Source of the DNA: Capnocytophaga sp.
Lineage (GTDB): Bacteria > Bacteroidota > Bacteroidia > Flavobacteriales > Flavobacteriaceae
NCBI GenBank assembly: GCA_030530525.1
Contig: JAUMUT010000015.1
Coordinates: 1-51,333 of the forward strand
Direction: 5' to 3'
Length of the DNA stretch: 51,333 nucleotides
The notes under the pieces were generated by a model. The model was not told the DNA's origin. It worked only from the letters and a program-made list of their open reading frames with translations, and ran no database searches. Both the position numbers and the translations under genes were made by a program. Within the stretch, counting starts at the first letter, position 1; each line of letters begins with the position of its first letter. Below, one piece after another: positions 35,495 through 44,800 of this stretch.

Positions 35495-36323
35495 ATATAA
35501 TTGGAGAACCTATTTTCTACTCTTATGCTTTTGCTTAGGAGCATTTTCGTATGCACAAGAAGAAGAAAATTTTTATGAAAAAGATAGCATTGAACAATGG
35601 ATAGAAGACGATTGGGAAGAAGAAGCCGTTAGTGAAGCTATTTATGATAAAAGTGAGGAATTAGCAGAAACTATTCCCGCAGACCAAAGCCCTGTCGCTG
35701 TTACTCCTTTGGAAGATTTGGCAAAAAAATACGATTCCAGAGAGTTTAATTATAAACGCGATAAGGAACAATACTTTTTCCAAACGGTTTTGGAAGCTAT
35801 TTGGTATTCTTTTTTGAAAATTTTAGAATTAATTTTTGGAAGAGAAAAATACGTTCCGAGTGTAAATGATGTTTATACTTTCGTTGGAATAATTTTATTA
35901 CTTGTTGCCGTATTTTTTATCATTCGGTGGTTTTCAAAATCTGACAATCGTTGGATTTTTAGCCGAAATAACAAAAAAATTAATACCTTTTCTTACAATG
36001 ATGTAGAAAAAAATATCCACGAAGTTAATTTTCTACAAATGATACAAAAGGCTGAAAATGAGAATAATACTCGGCAAAGTATTCGTTTGTATTATCTTTG
36101 GCTCTTAAAAGTTCTTTCGGATAAAAAAATAATAGAATGGAATATTAGAAAAACCAATTCAGACTACGAACGAGAGATAAAAAATGAAACTCAAAAGGCA
36201 GATTTTATCTATCTTTCCAAAGTATATAATTATATTTGGTATGGAGAATTTAGCATCAATGATACGCAGTACCAAAGTGCTAAGACAGATTTTGAAAAAT
36301 ATATTAACGCTCATAAAAAGTAA
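35472..36323 (+). CDS. DUF4129 domain membrane protein
   Basis: The 283-aa protein has an N-terminal signal or membrane segment (TYFLLLCFCLGAFSYAQ), an acidic Glu-rich periplasmic stretch (about 30-80), a membrane helix at about residues 140-158 (VGIILLLVAVFFIIRWF) and a C-terminal DUF4129 domain (RLYYLWLLKVLSDKKIIEWN, YNYIWYGEFSINDTQYQSAK). I chose the ATG at 35472 (MMILKLFKYN) rather than the in-frame TTG 9 nt earlier. It overlaps the preceding gene by 23 nt and is followed 4 nt later by the DUF4350 gene. The function is unknown; it is typical of MoxR/DUF58 loci. Confidence 0.82.
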   Translation: MMILKLFKYNWRTYFLLLCFCLGAFSYAQEEENFYEKDSIEQWIEDDWEEEAVSEAIYDKSEELAETIPADQSPVAVTPLEDLAKKYDSREFNYKRDKEQYFFQTVLEAIWYSFLKILELIFGREKYVPSVNDVYTFVGIILLLVAVFFIIRWFSKSDNRWIFSRNNKKINTFSYNDVEKNIHEVNFLQMIQKAENENNTRQSIRLYYLWLLKVLSDKKIIEWNIRKTNSDYEREIKNETQKADFIYLSKVYNYIWYGEFSINDTQYQSAKTDFEKYINAHKK

Positions 36324-36327
36324 ATAA

Positions 36328-37494
36328 ATGGGAAAAGCAATTCGTAATTATTTGATTATCTTGGGCTTACTGGTAGTATTTATGGCTATGACAGTTTTCT
36401 CATCAGAAGGTGGCGTTAATTGGGAAAAAACATATGATGTAAAAGATACCAACCCATATGGTTTTTATATTTTTAATCAGGAAATTGACCATTTTTTTGA
36501 TAAAAAAGTAAAAAAAATAGCCATAACTCCTTATGAATTTTTTAAAATAGAAAAACCAACCAAAAATAGTAACTATATTCTTACTGATGAAATAGATAAA
36601 ACTTCGTTAAAAAATATTCTTTCTGATGTAGAAAACGGAAGTAATGCTTTTTTCATTAGCAGTTATATTTCTTATTTGGATACTCTTGGGGTAAGTGTAG
36701 AAACCGATTATTTTTATTTTTATAAAAAAGAATTGGAACTAACCACCAAGTCTTTTACCAAAAAAATAGAATTTCCTGAGGAAAGCGGAGGCACACAAGC
36801 AGGCTATTTTAATTCTCTAAATGAGAATAATAGTAGGGCTTTGGGTTACATTTATGATGAAGGAATTAAGAAAATTAATTTTGTGGAAATTACTCACGGA
36901 AAAGGGAAAATTTTTATTCACTTAGGCCCTATTGTTTTTTCTAATTATTTCCTGAAAGATTTTCCTGAAATTCGTAAATATACCAGCACCGTTATTTCTT
37001 ATCTCCCAAAAGATAAACAAACGATTTGGTTTGATAAAAATTTTAATGAAAATATCATTTCTGGTGATTTGGGCTTCATTATGAGCAAGCCTGCGCTAAA
37101 AACAGCGTGGCAACTGATGCTTTTAGGATTATTTTTGTACTTAATTTTCAAAGGAAAACGCGAACAACGAATTATTCCTATAATAAAAGCTCCTGAAAAC
37201 ACAACAATTGAGTTCGCTCAGAGTATCAGTACGTTATATTATCAGGAAGGCGAGCCAACAGATTTGGTTAAAAAGAAAATTACATATTTCTTAGACCATA
37301 TTCGCAATAATTATTATATAGACACACAAGAAATTAACGAAAAATTTATAGAAAAATTACATAACAAATCCGGAAAAGATAAAGATTTGATTACTAAAAT
37401 TGTACAATTTATTATTCATTTTGAAAAAACACAACAAGCAGATGATAAAGCACTTACAAATTTAGACAAATGGATAGAAACTTTTTGGAATTAA
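36328..37494 (+). CDS. DUF4350 domain protein
   Basis: The 388-aa protein has an N-terminal membrane helix (residues 8-25), a soluble Rossmann-like DUF4350 region (about 40-230: NPYGFYIFNQEIDHFFDKKV, ILSDVENGSNAFFISSYISY), a second helix at about 255-272 (AWQLMLLGLFLYLIF) and a cytosolic C-terminal helical region. No catalytic motif is visible. Located 4 nt after the DUF4129 gene and 12 nt before moxR. Its place between two membrane partners and the ATPase suggests that it belongs to their complex; that is inference. Confidence 0.8.
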   Translation: MGKAIRNYLIILGLLVVFMAMTVFSSEGGVNWEKTYDVKDTNPYGFYIFNQEIDHFFDKKVKKIAITPYEFFKIEKPTKNSNYILTDEIDKTSLKNILSDVENGSNAFFISSYISYLDTLGVSVETDYFYFYKKELELTTKSFTKKIEFPEESGGTQAGYFNSLNENNSRALGYIYDEGIKKINFVEITHGKGKIFIHLGPIVFSNYFLKDFPEIRKYTSTVISYLPKDKQTIWFDKNFNENIISGDLGFIMSKPALKTAWQLMLLGLFLYLIFKGKREQRIIPIIKAPENTTIEFAQSISTLYYQEGEPTDLVKKKITYFLDHIRNNYYIDTQEINEKFIEKLHNKSGKDKDLITKIVQFIIHFEKTQQADDKALTNLDKWIETFWN

Positions 37495-37506
37495 AATAAC
37501 ATTTAT

Positions 37507-38490
37507 ATGGACGAGAATAAATTAGAATTTACCTCACGGATAGACCTTAGCGAACTACAAAGACAAATATCCGAAGTACGAACTGAACTAAAAAAAGTAA
37601 TCGTAGGACAAGAAAAAATGATAGATTATCTCCTTGTTGCTTTACTAAGTAACGGACATATTCTATTGGAAGGTGTGCCTGGAATCGCCAAAACAATTAG
37701 CGTAAAACTCCTCTCCAAAGCCTTAGACGTTGGCTTTAGCCGAATCCAATTTACGCCAGACCTTATGCCGTCAGACGTTTTAGGAACTTCGGTTTTTGAC
37801 CTTAAAAAATCAGAATTTGAGTTCAAAAAAGGACCTATTTTCTCCAATCTTGTATTAATTGACGAGATAAACCGTGCGCCTGCCAAAACCCAAGCTGCCC
37901 TTTTTGAGGTAATGGAAGAAAGACAAATTACCATTGATGGGCTTCACTTTTCAATGAATGCGCCTTTCCTTGTAGTGGCTACGCAAAACCCTGTGGAACA
38001 AGAAGGTACGTACCGACTACCAGAAGCGCAGTTAGACCGATTTTTATTTAAAATAGTAATCGGTTATCCTTCCTTACAAGACGAAATAGAGATAATCAAA
38101 CGCGAACACGAAAGCAAAGCAGATGACAAAACCAATGTGGTAAAAAAAGTACTCAATGGCGAAAACCTCGTACATTATCAAAAATTAGTACGAAATATTC
38201 TCATTGAACCTCATTTAATTGATTATATTGCAAAAATTATTCAAAATACTCGCGAGAATAGTTACCTCTTCTTAGGTGCTTCTCCTCGTGCTTCCATTGC
38301 TATTTTGAATGCTTCCAAAGGCTTTGCGGCTCTTGCTGGGCGAGATTTTGTAACCCCAGAAGACATCAAACAAGCGGCTTATCCTGTATTAGGGCATAGG
38401 GTAATTCTTTCGCCTGAAAAAGAAATGGAAGGCATTAAAACAGAGCAAATTATACAACAAATCATTGAAAGTGTAGAAATTCCACGATGA
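37507..38490 (+). CDS. MoxR-type AAA+ ATPase
   Basis: The 327-aa cytosolic MoxR-family ATPase is thought to act as a chaperone for assembly or metal insertion of vWA-containing partners. Family-typical P-loop EGVPGIAKT (residues 55-63), Walker B LVLIDE (115-120) followed by INRAPAKTQAALFEVMEERQ, and the conserved NPVEQEGTYRLPEAQLDRF segment. Its stop overlaps the DUF58 gene start by 4 nt (ATGA), indicating coupled translation and a physical partnership. Confidence 0.93.
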   Translation: MDENKLEFTSRIDLSELQRQISEVRTELKKVIVGQEKMIDYLLVALLSNGHILLEGVPGIAKTISVKLLSKALDVGFSRIQFTPDLMPSDVLGTSVFDLKKSEFEFKKGPIFSNLVLIDEINRAPAKTQAALFEVMEERQITIDGLHFSMNAPFLVVATQNPVEQEGTYRLPEAQLDRFLFKIVIGYPSLQDEIEIIKREHESKADDKTNVVKKVLNGENLVHYQKLVRNILIEPHLIDYIAKIIQNTRENSYLFLGASPRASIAILNASKGFAALAGRDFVTPEDIKQAAYPVLGHRVILSPEKEMEGIKTEQIIQQIIESVEIPR

Positions 38491-39809
38491 AAAAATTATA
38501 CCTACATTCCTACTTTTTCATTTGGTTAATGTGCTTAATGGGGCTTTTTTTATTATCTTTCTTTTGGGAAAAATTACTACCAATAGCACAAGGAGCGTTG
38601 TGGTTATTTGCTATCTTATGTTTTATAGATTTTGTATTGGTTTTCAGTATAAAAAAAGGATTTTCCGCTACACGTATTTTGCCCGAAAGGCTTTCTAATA
38701 GTGATGAAAATTTAATAGAAATAAATGTTAAAAACGAATATCCAATACCTGTAAGCATAAAACTCATTGATGAAATTCCGTTTCAGTTTCAAAAACGAAA
38801 TTTTGAATATACAATGCATCTGAAAAAACGCCAAGAAAAGACTTTTCAGTATCATTTACGGCCTACGGAACGAGGCGAATACAGCTTCGGGAAGCTCAAT
38901 GCTTTTGTGTTTTCGCCACTCCGTTTGGTTATGAAAAGATATATTTCTTGCGAAAATGCAATGGTTGCCACTTATCCTTCGTTTATACAAATGAAAAAAT
39001 TTGAACTCATCGCTTTCTCTCAGCGTTTGTTCGATTTTGGATTAAAAAAAATACGAAAAATAGGGCATACAATGGAGTTTGAACATATTCGAGACTATGT
39101 TCAAGGAGATGATATTCGTACTATCAACTGGAAAGCCTCTTCTAAACGAGGACAATTGATGGTTAATCAGTACCAAGATGAAAAATCTCAAAACGTATAT
39201 ACCTTAATTGACAAAGGACGAAGTATGCAAATGCCTTTTGAGGGATTATCGTTATTAGATTATGCTATTAACACTTCTTTGGCTTTAACAAATATTATTC
39301 TAAAAAAACAAGACAAAGCAGGTATTTTTACTTTTTCTAAAAAAATAGAAGACCGAGTAGTTGCAGAGCGAAAATCATCACAAATGGAAAAAATTATGAA
39401 CACGCTCTATGCCATACAAACTAATTTTTTAGAAACAGATTTTGGCCGTTTATATACAGATATTAATAATACTTTGAAACAAAGGAGTTTGTTGCTTTTA
39501 TACACTAATTTTGAAACGAAAAATAGTCTTCATAGACAATTACCTTACCTAAAAGCTATCGCAAAAAAACATCTTTTAGTAGTTATTTTTTTCAAAAATA
39601 CAGAATTAGAACAAATGATACGCAAGCCCTCTACTTCCATTCGTGAGGTTTATGATAAAGTAATTGCAGAAAAATTTTCTTTTGAGAAACGACTTATCGT
39701 TCAAGAACTTACACGGCACGGCATTCAGTGTATTTTAACAGAACCAAAAGACCTTACCCTGCAAAGTATCAACAAATATTTAGAGATAAAAGCAAGGGGA
39801 ATGATTTAA
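38487..39809 (+). CDS. DUF58 domain protein (vWA-like MoxR partner)
   Basis: The 440-aa protein has two N-terminal membrane helices (about residues 8-50), a middle beta-rich region, and a C-terminal vWA-like DUF58 domain at about 190-430: the family hallmark EFEHIRDYVQGDDIRTINWK is followed by the MIDAS-like segment TLIDKGRSMQMPFEGLSLLD. The DKGRS segment departs from the classic DxSxS metal site. It is translationally coupled to moxR, the usual arrangement for an ATPase and its vWA substrate. Last gene of the cluster. Confidence 0.9.
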   Translation: MKKLYLHSYFFIWLMCLMGLFLLSFFWEKLLPIAQGALWLFAILCFIDFVLVFSIKKGFSATRILPERLSNSDENLIEINVKNEYPIPVSIKLIDEIPFQFQKRNFEYTMHLKKRQEKTFQYHLRPTERGEYSFGKLNAFVFSPLRLVMKRYISCENAMVATYPSFIQMKKFELIAFSQRLFDFGLKKIRKIGHTMEFEHIRDYVQGDDIRTINWKASSKRGQLMVNQYQDEKSQNVYTLIDKGRSMQMPFEGLSLLDYAINTSLALTNIILKKQDKAGIFTFSKKIEDRVVAERKSSQMEKIMNTLYAIQTNFLETDFGRLYTDINNTLKQRSLLLLYTNFETKNSLHRQLPYLKAIAKKHLLVVIFFKNTELEQMIRKPSTSIREVYDKVIAEKFSFEKRLIVQELTRHGIQCILTEPKDLTLQSINKYLEIKARGMI

Positions 39810-39844
39810 TTTTGAAATTTATTTAAAATATTTTCTTAAATATA

Positions 39845-39875
39845 TTTGGAAGTTCTATTTTTTTCATTACCTTTG
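39845..39875 (+). promoter_or_regulatory. ompA promoter (TTTG-N19-TACCTTTG)
   Basis: TTTG at 39845-39848, 19-nt spacer, TACCTTTG at 39868-39875: an excellent consensus promoter. The leader before the ATG at 39931 is about 50 nt. Confidence 0.85.
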
Positions 39876-39930
39876 CCCCCACATTGAAGAATTTAAAACA
39901 TACATTTAATTTTTAAAATTCAGATTTTTT

Positions 39931-41103
39931 ATGAGAAAACAGATTTTAGCCTTAGTGGCTTTAGTATCTTTTGGTGCACAAGCACAAGAGTACAACAAAT
40001 GGTCAATTGACCTTAATGGAGGGGTAAATAAACCTGCGGTAGGTCTAACTACTGGATACAGAACAGATTTGCTAAACTTTTGGACTGCTAATGTTGGGGT
40101 TCGTTATATGGCTAACAACAAATTCGGTATCCGTTTAGGTGGAGGTTATGATTCTTTCCAAGATGGAAAAGATTCTAACGAATTCAAATCTAACATTTGG
40201 AATGTAAACTTACAAGGGGTTATCAATGTTGGTCGTGTTCTTAATTTTGAAACTTGGACAAGAGACCTTGGTGTATTGGCTCACGCTGGTTTTGGATACT
40301 CTCAACTTAATAGCGACGACCTTGGAGGAGCTGACCACATCGGTTTCCTTACTGCTGGTTTAACTCCGCAATTACGTTTAAGTAATCGTATCACTTTACT
40401 TGCTGATGCTTCTGTATTTTTCAATTCAAGACAGCAAAATACTTATGATACCAAATCTTTAACTACAAGAAGAGGTTTCCAAGGAGTACATTTCACAGGT
40501 ACTTTAGGTCTTCAAATAGCTCTTGGAAAACAAGCTGTTCACGCAGACTGGTTCTATGGAGAAGATAAAAGGATCAAAGAATTGGAAGATCGTATAGCAA
40601 AAGCAGAAACAGATGTACAAAATGCTCTTAAAAAGTTAGACGACAAAGCGGATAAAATGATTGACGCTAACAATAACAACATTCCTGATGAGCTTGAAAA
40701 TTACCTAAACCAAAAATTTGGTAACAAAGCAGGAGAAAGCTATGCTTCTGGTGATGCTGCTCGTGAGCTTATTGAAAAAGGTTACATCAATGTTTATTTT
40801 GATTTCAATGCTTCTACTCCTCAAAAATATTCTTTGTGGGCTGCTGATTTCGTAGCTAACTTCTTAGCTAAAAATCCTTCTGCTAATATCAATATTGTTG
40901 GTTATGCAGACGAAATAGGAGGAGAAAACTACAATCAAAAACTTTCAGCTAAACGTGCAGATGCTGTTAAAAAATTATTAACTGATAGAGGTGTTGATGC
41001 TTCAAGACTTACTTTTGAAGGTAAAGGAGAAGACAAATCTGTTAATAAAAATTCTTCTAACGCTCGTCAATTAGCACGTAGAGCTACTTTTGAAATAAAA
41101 TAA
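39931..41103 (+). CDS. OmpA family outer-membrane protein
   Basis: The 390-aa protein has a signal peptide (GAQAQ), an N-terminal beta barrel (about residues 20-205), a coiled linker with an acidic repeat (IDANNNNIPDELENYLNQKF), and a C-terminal OmpA/MotB peptidoglycan-binding domain (about 285-388; NIVGYADEIGGENYNQKLSA, Asp and Arg binding residues present). Likely role: anchoring the outer membrane to the cell wall. Codon choice is skewed to GCT, GGT and CGT compared with its neighbours, a sign of high expression. This fits the near-perfect promoter and strong terminator. Monocistronic. Confidence 0.93.
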   Translation: MRKQILALVALVSFGAQAQEYNKWSIDLNGGVNKPAVGLTTGYRTDLLNFWTANVGVRYMANNKFGIRLGGGYDSFQDGKDSNEFKSNIWNVNLQGVINVGRVLNFETWTRDLGVLAHAGFGYSQLNSDDLGGADHIGFLTAGLTPQLRLSNRITLLADASVFFNSRQQNTYDTKSLTTRRGFQGVHFTGTLGLQIALGKQAVHADWFYGEDKRIKELEDRIAKAETDVQNALKKLDDKADKMIDANNNNIPDELENYLNQKFGNKAGESYASGDAARELIEKGYINVYFDFNASTPQKYSLWAADFVANFLAKNPSANINIVGYADEIGGENYNQKLSAKRADAVKKLLTDRGVDASRLTFEGKGEDKSVNKNSSNARQLARRATFEIK

Positions 41104-41130
41104 TTTTATTTTTATTGTTAATAAACTAAC

Positions 41131-41159
41131 AAAAAGCTACCCTAAGCGGGTAGCTTTTT
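41131..41159 (+). terminator. ompA terminator
   Basis: 12-bp perfect stem AAAAAGCTACCC / GGGTAGCTTTTT with a 5-nt loop and T run, 28 nt after the ompA stop codon. Confidence 0.95.
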
Positions 41160-41271
41160 TTATTTTTAGTAATATTGTGCTTTTATTTTCTATAAAAAAT
41201 TTATCTTTTATCTAAAAATATTTTGTTGAAATCTTTCCTATAAAAAAATCCGAAAACTAAAAAAAAATGAC

Positions 41272-41279
41272 TATATTAG
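41272..41279 (+). promoter_or_regulatory. Putative variant -7 box (TATATTAG) for ruvA-sprA
   Basis: TAnnTTAG followed by CCCCC, 21 nt before the ruvA ATG. A similar TAATTTAGCCCC precedes the SpoIIM-like gene. It differs from TAnnTTTG at one position and no -33 element is evident, so this is tentative. Confidence 0.35.
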
Positions 41280-41300
41280 CCCCCTTATTTGTATAGTTTT

Positions 41301-41885
41301 ATGATAACACATTTACAAGGACGATTAGTAGAAAAAACACCCACTTATGTAGTTATTGACTGCAATGGGGTTGGCTATATGATACACATTACTTTAAATA
41401 CTTATTCTAAAATTACTGATAATGAAACCCTTCGCCTTTATACATATTTACAAATAAAGGAAGATGCGCATACGCTTTTTGGGTTTTATGAAAAATCTGA
41501 GCGAGAAATATTTAGCCTTCTGTTGTCTGTTTCTGGGGTTGGGGCTAGTACGGCAAGAATTATGCTCTCTTCGCTTAGCCCTTCTCAATTACAAAGTGCT
41601 ATAATGAATGGCGATGCAAAAACTATTCAAAGTATAAAAGGCATTGGCGCAAAAACAGCACAACGTATTATCTTAGACCTCAGAGAAAAAATGATAAAAC
41701 TTGGAGGCGTTACGGAAATAGCTAATAATGAAGTAAATATAAATAAACAAGAGGCACTTTCTGCTCTTGAAGTATTGGGCTATCCTCAAAAAGTAGCAGA
41801 AAATGTAGTTCAAAAAATTATTTCTAAAACCAATGATACTCTTTCGGTAGAAGAGATTATAAAACAAGCACTTAAACTATTATGA
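41301..41885 (+). CDS. ruvA: Holliday junction branch migration protein RuvA
   Basis: The 194-aa protein binds Holliday junctions as a tetramer and loads the RuvB motor. It has the N-terminal OB domain (MITHLQGRLVEKTPTYVVID), helix-hairpin-helix motifs (LLSVSGVGASTARIMLSSLS and IQSIKGIGAKTAQRIILDLR) and a C-terminal RuvB-contacting domain (ALEVLGY). I chose the ATG at 41301 over an upstream start at 41289 because it gives the family N-terminus. The stop overlaps the start of sprA by 4 nt. ruvB is not in the window. Confidence 0.95.
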   Translation: MITHLQGRLVEKTPTYVVIDCNGVGYMIHITLNTYSKITDNETLRLYTYLQIKEDAHTLFGFYEKSEREIFSLLLSVSGVGASTARIMLSSLSPSQLQSAIMNGDAKTIQSIKGIGAKTAQRIILDLREKMIKLGGVTEIANNEVNINKQEALSALEVLGYPQKVAENVVQKIISKTNDTLSVEEIIKQALKLL

Positions 41886-44800
41886 TGAAACAAAGTCAGT
41901 ACTATTTTGGGTATCTTTTATTTTTTCTTTTCTTCTCTAACACATTGATTTCTAACGCACAAGAAAAACAAAAAGATAGCATAGAAGTAAGTAATTCTTT
42001 ACAAAAAGTTTTATTAAAAGATTCTGAAAAAATTTCTCGGAAATACCAATACAATTCTTCTTTGAAAAAATATGTATATACCGAGAAATTAGGTAATTAT
42101 GATATTTCTATTCCTATGTTTTTGACTCCTGCGGAGTATGAAGACTTAGTAATGCGAGAGCGTTCTGGGCAGTACTTCCGTGAGAAAACAAAAGCCCTAA
42201 GCGCACAGCCTACCGACGCAAAAACACAGGCTATGCAACGAGATTTGTTGCCTGAATTTTACGTAAAATCAGAGTTTTTCGAAACTATTTTTGGAGGGAA
42301 TAATATTGACATTATTCCACAAGGAAATGTTGGTTTTGACTTAGGATTTCGTTATACAAGAAACGACAATCCTGCGCTAAGTCCTGAATACAGAAACACT
42401 TACGGAATTGATTTTGACCAGCGTATAAGCCTTGGCGTACAAGGAAAAGTAGGTACGCGGGTGAATATCAATGCTATGTATGACACACAAGCCACGTTTG
42501 ATTTTCAAAATATTTTCAAATTGGAATATGCTCCAAATGAAGATGATATTGTCCGAAAAGTAGAATTGGGGAATGTAAATATGCCTTTGAATAATTCGCT
42601 CATTACGGGGGCACAAAGTCTTTTCGGAGCAAAAATGGAATTACAATTTGGTCGTACTACCGTTACTGGTGTATTTTCAGAGCAACGCTCTCAATCTAAA
42701 ACACTTACTTCACAGGGTGGTGGTATGATGCAAGATTTTGAAATTCGTGCTTTGGATTATGATGAAAATAGAAACTACTTCCTTTCTCAATTTTTTAGAG
42801 ACCAATACGACCAAGCATTGGAAAATTATCCTTACATCCGTAGTAAAGTACAAATTGTTCGGGTAGAAGTTTGGGCTACCAATCGCTCCAACAGAGTTGC
42901 AAATATCCGTAATATTGTAGCCTTGCAAGATTTGGGCGAGGCTTTGCCTGAAAATACGCGTATTAATTCCAACGCTCCATCAGGATTTTTCAGAGGTTCT
43001 GTCGGGAATAGACCTACCAACGAGGCTAACCGATACAATCCTATAAGCATTGGCTCTGCTAACTCTGTATTAACCAGCGACATACGAGATGTTGCTACGG
43101 TTAAAAATGGTTTCGGAACAATGGCAAATTCTGTAAATGAAGGTTTTGACTATTCTATTTTGGAAAATGCCCAAAAATTAGAAGAAGGCAAAGACTACAA
43201 AGTCCATACACAATTGGGTTATATATCTCTTAGCCAAAGACTTAGCAATGATGAAATATTAGCTGTTGCTTATCAATACACCTATGAAGGGAATGTTTAT
43301 CAAGTTGGAGAATTTGCCAATGATGGTATTTCTGCTACTACCAATATTTTAGAAGCAGGACAAAACAAAATAACTAATAACTGCTTGGTTCTCAAAATGT
43401 TAAAAAGCAATCGAGTAGTAACTGGCGACCCTATTTGGAAATTAATGATGAAAAATATTTATTCGTTAAACGCCATTGATATTAATCCAGAAAATTTCCG
43501 ACTAAATATTTTCTACAACGACCCTTCTCCTATCAATTATATTTCGCCAGTTGATGAAAATACTTGGAATCAAGAACTTACCAGAAAAATTCTGCTTCAA
43601 TTATTTAATTTTGACAGATTAAATTCTTACAATGACCCTCAAAACGGAGGCGATGGATTTTTTGATTTTGTAAATGGAATAACCATTGACCCAGAATTTG
43701 GTAAAATTATTTTCACAAAAGTAGAGCCTTTTGGTGAGTTTTTATTCAATAAATTAGGAGGCGGACAATACAACGACCCAACGCTTTGGAATGCCAACCA
43801 AAGAAAATTCGTATATCGTTCTCTTTATACGGACATTAAGGCAAAAGCTCAGGAAGATGCTGAAAAGAATAAATTTTCCTTAAAAGGAAGATACAAATCT
43901 GCGGCAGGAAAAGGAATTTCAATAGGAGCGTACAACGTTCCACGCGGTTCGGTTCGGGTAACAGTTGGTGGGCGCGTTCTTCAAGAAGGAATTGACTATG
44001 TGGTTAATTATCAGACAGGTATCGTTCAAATTATTGATCCTACGATAGAAAATTCTAATATGCCAATACAAGTTTCGGTAGAAAATAATTTAGTTTTTGG
44101 AGGGCAAAACCGAAGATTTATGGGTATCAATATTGAGCATAAATTTAACGAAAAATTTAAAGTTGGTGCTTCTTTAATTAATATGCGCGAACGACCTTTT
44201 ACCCAAAAAGCGAATTTCGGGCAAGAGCCTGTTAATAACACTATTTTTGGTTTTGGAGGAAGTTATTCTACGGAAATGCCTTTCCTTACGCGCTTACTCA
44301 ATAAAGTTCCTTCTTTACAAAGTGATGTTATGTCTAACATTTCTGTTCGTGGAGAAATGGCTTTCCTACAACCGAGCGCACCAAAAAGTACAGATTTTGA
44401 TGGAGAAGTAACCGCTTATTTAGATGATTTTGAGGGCGCACAATCCACCATTGATATTCGTGGAGTGCGGGCGTGGTCTTTCGCAAGTACACCTTTACAT
44501 TTCGGTCAAGGCAGTTATCCTTCGCAAACATTGTATGGAAACGCCCCTGACGACCCCGATAACTTAAAAAATGGATACGGAAGAGCCAAATTATCTTGGT
44601 ACACCATTGATCCTGTTTTTTATTCTGACAATAAACCTTCGGATGTTAGCTCGTCTGAAATTTCAAAAAATAGTACGCGTAGAATATATGTTAATGAAAT
44701 TTTCCCTGAAAAAGAAATTGCACAAGGAGAACTTTTAGTACAAAATACGCTTGATTTGGCTTATTATCCATCACAAAAAGGTGCGTATAATAACAATCCT

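Noticed and set aside
38487-39809. Loss of the DUF58 metal site (DKGRS instead of DxSxS) as a sign of a dead gene
   Set aside because: The rest of the domain is intact, and as far as I know this form also occurs in related Bacteroidota proteins, so it is not evidence of decay.
39876-39930. Riboswitch or structured leader before ompA
   Set aside because: The roughly 50-nt leader is A/T-rich with no stable stem; leaders before susC and the PP2C gene likewise show no known riboswitch features.
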